From Alitta virens (Eukaryota; Annelida; Polychaeta; Phyllodocida; Nereididae), in assembly GCA_932294295.1 (NCBI GenBank), contig OW028580.1:14759102-14823101 (forward strand): a stretch of 64,000 nucleotides of DNA, written 5' to 3'. Positions within the stretch are counted from its first letter, which is position 1; every line of letters starts with the position of its first letter. Below are positions 1-11,332 of the stretch, piece by piece. A program made the position numbers and the translations under genes. The notes beneath the pieces are model-generated. The model saw only the letters and a list, made by a program, of their open reading frames with translations, was not told where the DNA came from and did not search any database.

Positions 1-219
1 ATCTATCTATCTACCTATCTGTCTATCTATCTACCTATCTATCTATCTGTCTGCCTATCTGTCTGTCTGTCTGTCTGTCTGTCTAGCTGCCTGTTTGTCT
101 ATATCTATCTGTATCTATCTATCTATCTATCTATCTGTCTATCTATCTACCTATCTATCTATCTGTCTGTCTATCTGTCTAGCTGTCTGTCTAGCTGCCT
201 GTTTGTCTATATCTATCTG

Positions 220-252
<33 letters not shown>

Positions 253-304
253 GTCTATCTATCTCTCTATCTATATATCTGTCTGTCTGTCTGTCTGTCT
301 GAGT
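1..304. repeat. composite (ATCT)n/(GTCT)n microsatellite
   Basis: Nearly pure tetranucleotide DNA with alternating ATCT and GTCT blocks. A roughly 50-bp higher unit (TAGCTGCCTGTTTGTC, then TATC-rich DNA) occurs twice, near 85 and 190. It continues beyond the window start. A close relative of the same composite unit reappears at 10458-10565, on the far side of the two satellite arrays. The Tyr/Leu/Ser-rich frames through it are repeat translations. Confidence 0.97.
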
Positions 305-1289
305 TTACTAGAGCTACATTATGGGGCTCCCCGTGAGTACATTGTGACACTGAGGGGTTTTGATGACATTGTGGGGTGAAGCTCACAATGTATGTCATCT
401 AAATCGGTATAAAATGCCTTTGCGAGCTTTCCTGGGGAATTTCCCGAAATCACCCCATAGTGCACTGTGTCTGTGTACCTTACCACAGACAAATTGTGTC
501 CGTGCATTTTTTGTTGTACTTTGGTGCCCTCTGGTGGATCCTTTAGTGATAAGCCAATCACATGGCTCCTTTCATTTCTATTATGGGATGTCGACTCCAG
601 GTGGCCTCATGTCATCAACAGCCAATCACAAGCCTCCTTTTTCCCTCCAGTTTGATCAACTCACAGTGTTAGAGACTCGTTGGTGCTGTTGTTCAAGGAA
701 TGTGCATGCTTGAAGCAAGGTGAGTGGCTAGCTACCATTTATATATGGATTATTTGTCCTTTTATATTATAAATTGAGGCAGATTAATATTTAAACCCTC
801 TTTGTAACTAGTTGCTCAACCCTTAGTTCGGTAACACCCCACAGCGCATGTGTTCCAAACTAAGGATGACAGTGTCACCTACACCAACTGCAATTCTCTT
901 GTTTTCTGATGCCTCAGCATTTGCATTTGCCCTTTCATTTTGCCAGGATAATAACTTTGATGTAACAGATTATGCTGTTTTCGACTTCAATGTCATTGCT
1001 GTCTTTGAGGAGATAGATGTTGCACACCAAATTGCAGTTGCTGTCCATGCTCAGTTTGCCCAGCCTGCCATTTACATTCTGCTATAATCGGGTGATTATT
1101 GTGTTGTGCAAACAGAGAAGCCAAAATGTTCAATTGATACAAATAATATAGTACTGTGCTTAAATTTGTAGATACCAAGCAACAAGAAGACGTATAAGGC
1201 ATTGCCCAGATCTACGGATTGACCATGATGGCTGTAAGTGTATTATCATGTCTCATGTTTCATAGTAAATATTGAATATTTCAAATATG
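305..1289. other. unassigned spacer before satellite 1
   Basis: No gene recognised. Open frames of 62-117 codons exist on both strands, for example 848-1087, but none has a recognisable domain or splice context. The piece around 317-330 contains ACATTATGGGG, resembling the satellite 1 core, so an eroded monomer may extend this far out. Confidence 0.6.
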
Positions 1290-4200
1290 TTTTGAGCGCT
1301 GTGAGTTGACGGTGTCTGTACATTGTGGGTATCTTAAGAAGGGCATACAAGCATAATATAGTCTGTGCATTATGGGGTTAAAGCGTTGTGAGTTGATGGT
1401 GTCTGTGCCTTGTGGGTATATGTAGACCAGCACAGCAAAGCATTATAATGCCATCTGTTCATTATGGGGTTAAAGTTTTGTGAGATGATGTTGTCTATGA
1501 CTGGTGGGTATCTCTAGATGTGCATACAAGCAAAATATTATAACACAGTCTGTGCATTATGGGGTTAAAGTGTTGTGAGATGATGGTGTCTGTGCCTTGT
1601 GGGTATCTCTAGCAATTCAGACTAGTAAAGTATTATAATACAGTCTGTGCATTATGGGGCAAAAGCTATGTGAGATGATTGTGTCTGTGCCTTGTGGGTA
1701 TATCTAGACGAGCACAGCAGCAAAGCATTATAATGCAGTCTGTGCATTATGGGGTTAAAGCATTGTGAGATGATGGTGTCTGTACCTTGTGGGTATCTCT
1801 AGAAGAGCACAGCAGCAAAGCATTATAAGGCAGTCTGTGCATTATGGGGTTAAGCCATTGTAGAATGATGGTGTCTGTGCCTTGTGGGTATCTCTAGACG
1901 AGCACAGCAGCAAAGCATTATAATGCAGTCTGTGCACTATGGGGTTAAAGCATTGTGAGATGATGGTGTCTGTGCCTTGTGGGTATCTCTAGAAATTCAG
2001 ACTAGTAAAGTATTATAATACAGTCTGCATTATGGGGCTAAAGCTATGTGAGATGATGGTGTCTGTACCTTGTGGGTATCTCTAGAAGAGCACAGCAGCA
2101 AAGTATTATAAGGCAAACTGTGCATTATGGGGTTAAAGTGTTGTGAGATGATGGTGTCTGTGCCTTGTGGGTATCTCTAGACGAGCACAGCAGCAAAGTA
2201 TTATAATGCAGTCTGTGCATTATGGGGTTAAAGTGTTGTGAGATGATGGTGTCTGTGCCTTGTGGGTATCTCTAGAAGAGCACAGCAGCAAAGCATTATA
2301 ATGCAGTCTGTGCATTATGGGGTTAAAGCATTGTGAGATGATGGTGTCTGTGTCTTGTGGGTATCTCTAGAAATTCAGACTAGTAAAGTATTATAATACA
2401 GTCTGTGCATTATGGGGTTAAAGTGTTGTGAGATGATGGTGTCTGTGCCTTGTGGGTATATCTAGAAGAGCACAGCAGCAAAGCATTATAATGCAGTCTG
2501 TGCATTATGGGGTTAAAGCATTGTGAGATGATGGTGTCTGTGCCTTGTGGGTATCTCTAGAAATTCAGACTAGTAAAGTATTATAATACAGTCTGCATTA
2601 TGGGGCTAAAGCTATGTGAGATGATGGTGTCTGTGCCTTGTGGGCATCTCTAGAACAGCACAGCAGCAAAGCATTATAAAGCAGTCTGTGCATTATGGGG
2701 TTAAAGCATTGTGGGATGATGGTGTCTGTGCCTTGTGGGTATCTCTAGAAATTCAGACTAGTAAAGTATTATAATACAGTCTGTGCATTATGGGGCTAAA
2801 GCTATGTGAGATGATGGTGTCTGTACCTTGTGGGTATCTCTAGAAGAGCACAGCAGCAAAGCATTATAAGGCAGTCTGTGCATTATGGGGTTAAGCCATT
2901 GTAGAATGATGGTGTCTGTGCCTTGTGGGTATCTCTAGACGAGCACAGCAGCAAAGCATTATAATGCAGTCTGTGCATTATGGGAAGTTGTGAGATGCTG
3001 GTGTCTGTACCTTGTGGGTATCTCTAGAAGTGCAGAGTAGAAGTAATAAACATGATATACAGTTTCCAAAATATAGGGATGAAGTGCTGTTAGCTGATGT
3101 TGTCTGTGCTTTATGGGTATGTCTAGCAGTGCATACAAGCAAAGTATTATAATGCAGTCTGTGCATTATGGGGTTAAAGTGTTGTGAGATGATGGTGTCT
3201 GTGCCTTGTGGGTATCTCTAGAAGAGCACAGCAGCAAAGCATTATAATGCAGTCTGTGCATTATGGGGTTAAAGCATTGTGAGATGATGGTGTCTGTGCC
3301 TTGTGGGTATCTCTAGAAATTCAGACTAGTAAAGTATTATAATACAGTCTGTGCATTATGGGGCTAAAGCTATGTGAGATGATTGTGTCTGTGCCTTGTG
3401 GGTATATCTAGACGAGCACAGCAGCAAAGCATTATAATGCAGTCTGTGCATTATGGGGTTAAACCGTTGTGAGATGATGGTGTCTGTGCCTTGTGGGTAT
3501 CTTTAGAAATTCAGACTAGTGAAGTATTATAATGCAGTCTGTGCATTATGGGGCTAAAGCTATGTGAGATGATTGTGTCTGTGCCTTGTGGGTATCTTTA
3601 GAAATTCAGACTAGTAAAGTATTATAATACAGTCTGTGCATTATGGGGCTAAAGCTATGTGAGATGATTGTGTCTGTGCCTTGTGGGTATATCTAGACGA
3701 GCACAGCAGCAAAGCATTATAATGCAATCTGTGCATTATGGGAAGTTGTGAGATGCTGGTGTCTGTACCTTGTGGGTATCTCTAGAAATGCATGCAAGCA
3801 AGGTATTATAACGAAGTCTGTGCATTGTGGGGTTAGAGGGTTGTGAGATGATGGTGTCTGTGCCTTGTGGGTATCTTTAGAAATTCAGACTAATAAAGTA
3901 TTATAATACAGTCTGTGCATTATGGGGCTAAAGCTATGTGAGATGATTGTGTCTGTGCATTGTGGGTATATCTAGACGAGCACAGCAGCAAAGCATTATA
4001 ATGCCATCTGTTCATTATGGGGTTAAAGTTTTGTGAGATGATGTTGTCTATGACTGGTGGGTATCTCTAGATGTGCATACAAGCAAAATATTATAACACA
4101 GTCTGTGCATTATGGGGTTAAAGTGTTGTGAGATGATGGTGTCTGTGCCTTGTGGGTATCTCTAGCAATTCAGACTAGTAAAGTATTATAATACAGTCTG

Positions 4201-4370
4201 TGCATTATGGGGCTAAAGCTATGTGAGATGATTATGTCTGTGCCTTGTGAGTATCGCTAGAAGTGCATAAAAGCAAAGTATTATAATGCAGTATGTGCAT
4301 TGTAGGGTTAAAGTGTTTTGAGGTGATGGTGTCTGTAAGTATCTCTAGAAGAGCAGATAGTCTGTGACCT
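1290..4370 (+). repeat. satellite 1: 95-bp tandem array, about 32 monomers
   Basis: The phrase GCATTATGGGGTTAAAG recurs every 93-95 bases (for example near 1751, 1846, 1941, 2034 and 2129). Each monomer has a constant part (TGTGAGATGATGGTGTCTGT, then CCTTGTGGGTATCTCTAG) and a variable tail. The tail defines three subtypes: A with GAGCACAGCAGCAAAG, B with ATTCAGACTAGTAAAG, and C with GCATACAAGC. Subtypes alternate irregularly. A block of about 285 bp (1415-1700, order A, C, B) recurs almost unchanged at about 3968-4250. The ends are more diverged than the middle, as expected for an array homogenised by unequal exchange. Confidence 0.97.
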
Positions 4371-4560
4371 GCATCTCTAAACTGTGCAAATTAGGCAGTA
4401 TGTACTAGGCATATTAGGAAAATATTTTGTTTACTGCATACTAGCGGTATCTGTCTCTGTGTTTAGCAAAGTATTATTATAGCATTTGCCTTTAGTATTT
4501 AGAAAAACATTTGCAAGTTGTTTCGTTTGGCCTCTTCTGGTATTATATGTGCAGTAAAGT
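4371..4560. repeat. degenerate satellite 1 edge
   Basis: Fragments such as AGCAAAGTATTATTATAGCA (near 4466) and GTGCAGTAAAGTATG (near 4549) look like decayed monomers running into the inverted repeat that follows. No gene seen. Confidence 0.5.
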
Positions 4561-4733
4561 ATGACCATCTGTGCATTATCATTTGTTAAAGTACATGTTT
4601 ACCATGAGGTTGCAAATCATATATTAGTACTATGTGTTCTATTCCTCAAGGTAAGAACACATAGTACTAATATATGATTTGCAACCTCATGGTAAACATG
4701 TACTTTTACAAATGACAATGCACAGATGGTCAT
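4561..4733. repeat. 80-bp near-perfect inverted repeat (hairpin)
   Basis: Arms 4561-4640 and 4654-4733 are reverse complements with 2 mismatches in 80 positions, separated by a 13-base loop (4641-4653). The outer part (CATCTGTGCATTAT) is satellite 1 sequence, so the palindrome formed at the satellite edge. Transcribed RNA from either strand would form a long, almost uninterrupted stem. It could equally be a recent inverted duplication with no RNA role. Confidence 0.95.
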
Positions 4734-5376
4734 AGGGGGGTTGTTCCAATAAAGGGGGGGAGGGTTCTATAGTCTTTCATATGTATTGCAAGTGCAAGTT
4801 GTATGCTTTTTTTTGGGGGGGGGGGGAGTTATAACCCACAGAACCCCCTCCCTCCCCCACCTAAATCCACTCCTGAGTCATAATTGAAAAATAGTGCCAG
4901 TTTTAAAAGCAGATTTGATCAACTTCGTATAAAGAATGATGTGCAAAACCTGTGGAACATACATTTGTATTTGTGTGGCATTGTGTGACAATTAACAAGA
5001 AAAGTATCCTTATAAAAAAGGATACTGTATCGGAACTGGTGTACTCTTATTAGATTTGACCACCAAAATCTCTCTCTTTCCATAGAAAGTAAATACTACA
5101 GGCCTCAATGTGAAAAATTTCATACAAAAATTTCATATAAATTTGTTTATACAGATTCCAGTGACGTGAACACATAGAAACTATCGTCCAAGAACATTTA
5201 GTGGCTGCTATATATCGGAATCTAGAACAAATTTTGTTATAAGTTTACTTTCTCATAGGTCAAGACTCCGATACAAAAAGTAGTTCCAACTAAATACAAC
5301 AGGTGGCTCTGTGATGCAATAGGCCCTTCAACCTTTAATATACTCATTAAATTCTTATCCTTTTGGATGACAGGTT
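4734..5376. other. G-rich tracts and unassigned spacer
   Basis: G runs at about 4735-4740, 4755-4764 and 4816-4827, followed by C-rich GAACCCCCTCCCTCCCCC near 4840-4858, which can pair with GGGGGGGAGGGTTCT at 4754-4768. A small hairpin lies at 5003-5026 (stem AGTATCCTT, 6-base loop). No gene seen. Confidence 0.6.
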
Positions 5377-5377
5377 C

Positions 5378-5630
5378 AAGGAAAGAAAAAAAGAAGAGGA
5401 CAAGTGATCGACACAGGTGGACAGAAGAGGAGGTCAACGAAATTACTAGCCAGTTTAAGGACTTCCTGTCAAAAAAAATTACACCTACCAAAGGAAATTA
5501 CCAAAGCCATACGTATTAGCAAAAAAAAGAGGTAGGGTTCTTGCTGAAGTTGATCCAGCCAGATTGAAGAAAAGATAAGTTGGCTGAATAACCGCCACAA
5601 ACATGTTTTTTCCACTACAAATAAAGACTA
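5378..5630 (+). pseudogene. decayed fragment of a W-T-E-E-E domain protein
   Basis: One frame from about 5380 reads a basic stretch followed by RHRWTEEEVNEITSQFKDFL. After a frame change it continues LPKEITKAIRISKKK, and after another, ISWLNNRHKHVF. A Trp-Thr-Glu-Glu-Glu start, a phenylalanine-rich helix and a later W-x-x-(N)-N-R pattern resemble a small helical domain common in animal mobile-element or zinc-finger-like proteins. I recognise the pattern only loosely and cannot name the family. At least two frameshifts and several stops mean it is not functional. The antisense frame over the same bases (5237-5491) is treated as its shadow. Confidence 0.4.
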
Positions 5631-5639
5631 GCAGATGCA

Positions 5640-6349
5640 CCTATAAGCCACGGCGTTCGCGCAAAGTCTACTGCCTGGAGTTAAATGATAAATATATATT
5701 GAATAAACATGCATCCACCTAAACTCTGCACTGCTAGCGTTTAGATTACGCATGAACACATTCAGTACTGTAACAGTAATTAATTCATATATTTCTCTTG
5801 CATGTTGAGCCAGCTTTCCATTGGGAAATGTTTGACATGCTCATAAAATTGTCAGACCCGTTAAGACTTGCCGCAATTTAGTCATTGGTCTGATAAATAT
5901 CAGTTATTTCAGCTTTTGAAGCACTGAACATTATTCCGAAAGATCTTTGGTATGTTGACAGCAGTTGTGCTCACTGCAAATAGTCTTACTTCACAATGCA
6001 GTATCATATTATTAATCACTGAAAATTTCATGATGATATCTCAAGTGGTTACTTTGCTGAACTTGCAAAAAATATGGTCAAGTTGGTTCTATTGAAGCCA
6101 TAAAACTAAGTGTCTATACATGTACATGAAAAAATACATTTACAGTAGTTATTCTGTGGAATGTTATTTTTGCAACTTTGGTAGACTTAAGAATGGCTAC
6201 TTTTTGATGGGAATTTAAGGCGAAAGTACCATAATTTTGCCATTGCATTGAATTCAAAGTAATCTCTAAAATAATGCTAATGGCAGCATCAAAATATGAC
6301 ATATAATGTAAAACAAGGTTTCAGAACTCACTTTATGTTATGCAGTCTG
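5640..6349. other. unassigned AT-rich spacer
   Basis: No repeats, RNA genes or credible coding region recognised. The 62-codon minus frame at 6114-6302 has no supporting features. Confidence 0.6.
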
Positions 6350-6868
6350 TCTGATGCCAGGAGCGCGTAATTTGGATGGACTGCTTCCATACGTGTATGA
6401 CTTTGTACATTTGTATATTTGTAAATATCTACTATTGTATATCACTTCATATTGTATGTCAACATTCCCATCTCATATTGTATATCACTTCATATTGTTT
6501 ACCATGTTGATAACAGTTAAGAGTACATCATGTATATATATATATCTATATATCTTATGCTTAGTGTTTAGTATTGTTCTTGAACCTGAATTGTTGTGCT
6601 AAAACTATTTGTTGGTGCTTTTTAAACAGTATTATTACTATTATTTGTTTAGTTCCGGGTGCTTTAGAATTTCTTGGACAGACTATGTAGTGTTGATTAG
6701 TATTAGTTGATTAGTACTTGTCATAATATAGCTCCACTTATTTAATTATTTTAACTGTTGATCCATGTATTTCTATTATATTTTTATTTTTTGCCATTTA
6801 TTATTTTGTCATGCTGACACATGTATCAATTTGATATTTTGCTGTCAATAAAAATCTATACATATATA
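6350..6868 (+). mobile_element. LINE 3' end (untranslated tail), 5'-truncated
   Basis: The end of this segment (about 6811-6868: ACATGTATCAATTTGATATT, then GTCAATAAAAATCTATA and a TATA tail) closely matches the 3' end of the LINE copy at 26941-27865 (CATATGTATCATTTATGATA, then GTCAATAAAATCTATA). This implies the same 3' UTR family. No reverse-transcriptase reading remains. The 5' limit is approximate because no coding landmark is left. Confidence 0.6.
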
Positions 6869-6990
6869 TTTGAATTTGAAGAGGGGTCAAAAACTTGTCA
6901 TAAATTATGCACACCCCACCAGAATGCTATTCCAAAGGGAGCTGAGTGTGCTTACTTTATGCCAAGTTTTTGACCCCTTTTCAAATTTAA
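6869..6990. mobile_element. small palindromic MITE
   Basis: Left arm (from about 6871, containing GAGGGGTCAAAAACTTG) and right arm (6955-6988, containing CAAGTTTTTGACCCCTTTTC) are inverted copies of about 34 bases with roughly four mismatches, enclosing about 50 bases. No coding capacity. It sits immediately at the end of the LINE tail. Confidence 0.75.
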
Positions 6991-7261
6991 CCACAGCCTT
7001 GCAAGTTACTTGCTCTTGATATCACACATATAACGAAACAGAAACATAAGTAAGTTATGAAACCTTGTGCAACATTATATGAAATATTTTGATCCAGCCA
7101 CTAGCTTTTTTTTAGAGATCACTTATAATTGGTTGCAATGGCAAAATATTGGTGGGTGCCTATACATTCGCCCTCGATTATATATGTACTCTTTGTAAGA
7201 AATTTTGAATTGTTTGAATAAAAGAAGAACTATTGCACCAGTCTTGCTTCATTTTGTTATG
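6991..7261. other. short spacer before satellite 2
   Basis: AT-rich and without recognised features, apart from a possible polyadenylation-like GAATAAAAGAAG near 7218. Confidence 0.5.
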
Positions 7262-10235
7262 TCTGTCACTGCTGGTTTAATTCAGCTTGAAATATGCAGT
7301 CTGTACATTATGAGTTGAACTCAGTAGGATCCAATGTCTGTTACTCCTGGTTTATTTACCTTGAATTACATTAGATCTGTGCAGCATGAGTTTAAATTAA
7401 TTACAATAAGTTTGTACAGTATGAGTTGAAAGTCAATCAGATTCTGCGTCTGTCACTGGGTTTGAAAAGCCCGTACAGTATGAGTTGAAGTCAATTGGAT
7501 TCAAAACTGTCAATGAGGGTTTGCAAAGTCAGTGCAGCATGAGTTGAAGTCAATTGGATTCTATGTCTGTCACTGTCGATTTGTGAAGTCCGTACAGTAT
7601 GAGTTGGAAGTCATTGGGATTCTGTGTCTGTCAAGTGTGGCTTTGCAAAAAACAAACAGTATGAGTTGAAAGTCATGGGATTCTATGTCTGTCACTGTAG
7701 ATTTATAAAATCTGAGTGCACAGTATGAGTTCAAGTCTATATCTGTCAGTGTGGGTTTGTAAATGTCTATACAGTATGAGTTGAAGTCAGTGGGATTCTA
7801 TATCTGTCGTTGTGGGTTTGTAATGTCTGGGCAGTATGAATTGAAGTCATTGCAAACCCTCAGTTACAGACATAGAATCCTAAAGTCTGTACTCTATGAG
7901 TTGAAGTCAATCAGACTCTGTGTCTGTCACTCTGGGTTTGTAAAAGTCTGAGCAGTATGAGTATAAAGTCAATAGGATTCAATGTCTGTCACTCCGGGTT
8001 TGTGAAGTCTGTACAGTATGAGTTGAAAGTCAATTTGATTTTATGTCTGTCACTCTGGGTTTGTGAAGTCTGTACAGTATGAGTTGAAAAGAAATTGGAT
8101 TCAATGGCTGTCACTCTGGGTTTTTTGAAGTCTGTACAGTATGAGTTGAAAGTAAATTGGATTCAATGTCTGTAACTGAGAGTTTGCAAAGTCTGTACTC
8201 TATGAACTGAAGTCAATTAGACTCTGTGTCCGTCACTCTGGGTTTGTGAAGTCTGTACAGTATGAGTTGAAAGTCATCGAATTCTATGTCTGTCGCTCTG
8301 GGTTTGTGAAGTCTGTACAGTATGAGTTGAAAGTAAATTGGATTCTATGTCTGGCACTCTGGGTTTGTGAAATCTGTACATTATGAGTTGAAGTCAATCA
8401 GACTCTGTGTCTGTCACTCTGGGTTTGTGAAGTCTGTACAGTATGAGTTGAAAGTCATCGGATTCTATGTCTGTCACTCTGGGTTTGTGAAGTCTGTACA
8501 GTATGAGTTGAAAGTCAATCAGATTCTGCGTCTGTCACTGGGTTTGAAAAGCCCGTACAGTATGAGTTGAAGTCAATTGGATTCAAAACTGTCAATGAGG
8601 GTTTGCAAAGTAAGTGCAGCATGAGTTGAAGTCAATTGGATTCTATGTCTGTCACTGTCGATTTGTGAAGTCCGTACAGTATGAGTTGAAAGTCATTGAG
8701 ATTCTGTGTCTGTCAAGTGTGGGTTTGCAAAAAACAAACAGTATGAGTTGAAAGTCATTGGGATTCTATGTCTGTCACTGTGGATTTATAAAATCTGAGT
8801 GCACAGTATGAGTTCATGTCTATGTCTGTCAGTGTGGGTTTGTTAATGTCTATACAGTATGAGTTGAAGTCAGTGGGATTCTATATCTGTCGTTGTGGGT
8901 TTGTAATGTCTGGGCAGTATGAATTGAAGTCATTGCAAACCCTCAGTTACAGACATAGAATCCCAAAGTCTGTACTCTATGAGTTGAAGTCAATCAGACT
9001 CTGTGTCTGTCACTCTGGGTTTGTAAAAGTCTGTGCAGTATGAGTATAAAGTCAATAGGATTCAATGTCTGTCACTCCGGGTTTGTGAAGTCTGTACAGT
9101 ATGAGGTGAAAGGAAATTGGATTCAATGGCTGTCACTCTGGGTTTGTGAAGTCTGTACAGTATGAGTTGAAAGTAAATTGGATTCAATGTCTGTAACTGA
9201 GAGTTTGCAAAGTCTGTACTCTATGAACTGAAGTCAATCAGACTCTGTGTCTGTCACTCTGGGTTTGTGAAGTCTGCACATTATGAGTTGAAAGTCATCG
9301 AATTCTATGTCTGTCGCTCTGGGTTGGTGAAGTCTGTACAGTATGAGTTGAAAGTAAATTGGATTCTATGTCTGGCACTCTGGGTTTGTGAAATCTGTAA
9401 ATTATGAGTTGAAAGTCATCGGATTCTATGTCTGTCACTCTGGGTTTGTGTAGTCTGTACAGTATGAGTTGAAAGTAAATTGGATTCTATGTCTGGCACT
9501 CTGGGTTGGTGAAGTCTGTAAATTATGAGTTGAAAGTCATTGGGATTCTATGTCTGTCACTCTGGGTTTGTAATGTCTGGGCAGTATGAATTGAAGTCAT
9601 TGGGATTCTATGTCTGTAACTGAGAGTTTGCAAAGTCTGTACTCTATGAGCTGAAGTCAATCAGACTCTGTGTCTGTCACTCTGGGTTTGTGAAGTCTGT
9701 ACAGTATGAGTTGAAAGTCAATTGGATTCTATGTCTGTCACTCTGGATTTGTGAAGTCTGTACAGTATGAGTTGAAAGTCATTGGGATTCCATGTCTGTC
9801 AGTGTGGGTTTGTAAAGTCCATACAGTATGAGTTGAAGTCAATAGGATTCTATGTCTGTCACTGTGGGTTTGTAAAGTCTGAGTGCGCAGTATGAGTTTA
9901 AGTCTATGTCTGTCAGTGTGGGTTTGTAAAAGTCTGTCGGTATGAGTTGAAGTCATTAGGATTCTATATCTGTCACTGAGGGTTTGCGAAGTCTGTACTC
10001 TATGAGTTGAAGTCAAGCAGACTCTGTGTCTGTCACTCTGGGTTTGTAAAAGTCTGAGCAGTATGATTTAAAGTTAATCAGACTCTGTGTTTGTCACTGT
10101 GGGTTTGTAAAGTCTCTGCAGTATGAGTTGAAAGTCATTGGGATTCCATGTGTGTCACTGAGGATTTGTAAAGTCGCTACAGTATGAATTGAAATTATTT
10201 GGATTCTTTGTCTGTCACTGAGGGTTTCGGCCTGG
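7262..10235 (+). repeat. satellite 2: about 61-bp tandem array, nearly 50 monomers
   Basis: The unit consists of GTCTGTACAGTATGAGTTGA, AAGTCAATTGGATTCTATG and TCTGTCACTCTGGGTTTGTGAA, repeating every 60-61 bases (for example 8311, 8372, 8432). A higher-order duplication is present: about 7421-8400 recurs at 8504-9420 with an offset of 1083 bp, apart from loss or gain of single units. Two monomers contain an internal 29-bp inversion (7852-7880 and 8935-8963). The first monomers (7296 onward, GCAGTCTGTACATTATGAG) are intermediate in sequence between satellites 1 and 2. All open frames across it are repeat translations. Confidence 0.97.
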
Positions 10236-10455
10236 AATATATTGTGCACTATTGCATTTATGTGAACTGATTTAGTAAATGAACACAGTTGGAAATTTTT
10301 TACTTTACTTGTAAACCAGTAAACCCCATAGTGCAATGACTCAATAACGTCTTAATGTGTGACAGACAAAGCACTGCCTCATAATGTCTTTCGGAACTAA
10401 CTAGTCACCCTACAAGGAGACAGACCGATTTTTCCCCACAATGTATCTCACGTTA

Positions 10456-10457
<2 letters not shown>
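10236..10457. other. spacer after satellite 2
   Basis: Contains ACCCCATAGTGCAATGAC near 10322, reminiscent of the CACCCCATAGTGCACTG at about 450-466 on the other side of the satellites. No gene seen. Confidence 0.5.
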
Positions 10458-10488
<31 letters not shown>

Positions 10489-10565
10489 GCTGCCTCTTTG
10501 TCTATATCTATCTATATCTATCTATCTATCTATCTATCTATCTAGCTATCTACCTCCCTACCTAC
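10458..10565. repeat. composite (GTCT)n/(ATCT)n microsatellite
   Basis: GTCT repeats lead into TAGCTGCCTCTTTGTC, then TATC repeats. This is the same arrangement as the composite unit at 1-304, differing by a few bases. Confidence 0.95.
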
Positions 10566-11214
10566 CGTTTTAAGCATGTGAGTTTGTTCAAAAATTTCAA
10601 ATAGGCAAACCTACACACACACTTTGGTATTCAGCACATGAATGCATCATGCAAAGATATTTCCCTCAGTCTAACATAAGGGGTTGCACTAGATGCTAGT
10701 TAGCACCTCAGTTCCACCTAAGGACCCCTATATAATCCCCTTAACACTGTTCACAAACTGCTAATCACTTCCCTAAGGTCAACCACCTCAATCTGTTTTC
10801 TGACACTTTAAGCTGAAGTTAACATTCACGATTTTCGACCTTAAAACCTTATTTAATAAGATAAATGAATGGATCTGCCGGGTGTCAAACTTCCATTTCG
10901 ATGAATTTTCATTGAGGAGAGGTTTTTTATTTCCTTTTTTTTTGTATGGTCAATATGGCAGCAAGATTGATAGCTTGGTGCGGCTGCCTAAATATTAGGA
11001 AAGGTTCCCCTGATCATGGTTGATGAATGGTTGCACCAGGTTTGAAAGGGGTTTTATGAAATTGACACCAAAGGTAGTGGTGTTCTGAAATTCGTTATGA
11101 GGGTTTTTTTCCAACTTTTCTAAAAAAAGAAAGAAAGAAAATATACATCAAACCTGTCGTATTGTTTATTTGGGTTAAGGTTTCAATACGAAAAATCCAA
11201 TATCGTGTAAAGAT
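10566..11214. other. unassigned spacer
   Basis: No gene, RNA or repeat recognised beyond short A and T runs near 10920-10950 and 11105-11140. Confidence 0.6.
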
Positions 11215-11218
11215 ATTG

Positions 11219-11297
11219 TCAAATAGATATCAGACTGTTGGGCAACATTTCCTATCAATTTTGCTAGATTAATACACCCACGCTCGCACCAACCAAT
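11219..11297 (+). repeat. dispersed repeat, inverted partner at 18489-18566
   Basis: About 75 bases, including GATATCAGACTGTTGGGCAA and AATACACCCACGCTCGCACC, are present in reverse complement at 18489-18566 with a few differences. The family is not recognised. Confidence 0.85.
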
Positions 11298-11332
11298 TAC
11301 CTGAAATGGCGTTTTTGCCATAACGCTGCAAT

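Noticed and set aside
95..379. Tyr/Leu/Ser/Ile-rich ORFs, also at 27857-28197 and 37383-37676
   Set aside because: Translations of ATCT/GTCT tetranucleotide repeats.
848..1202. Overlapping 79- and 69-codon ORFs
   Set aside because: No domain, no splice signals and opposite-strand overlap; not distinguishable from chance.
1290..4370. CRISPR-like regular array
   Set aside because: The whole 95-bp unit is repeated, with no unique spacers, in a eukaryotic context.
8367..9043. Repeated SVQYELK-type peptide ORFs
   Set aside because: Translations of satellite 2; the frame is lost whenever monomer length varies.
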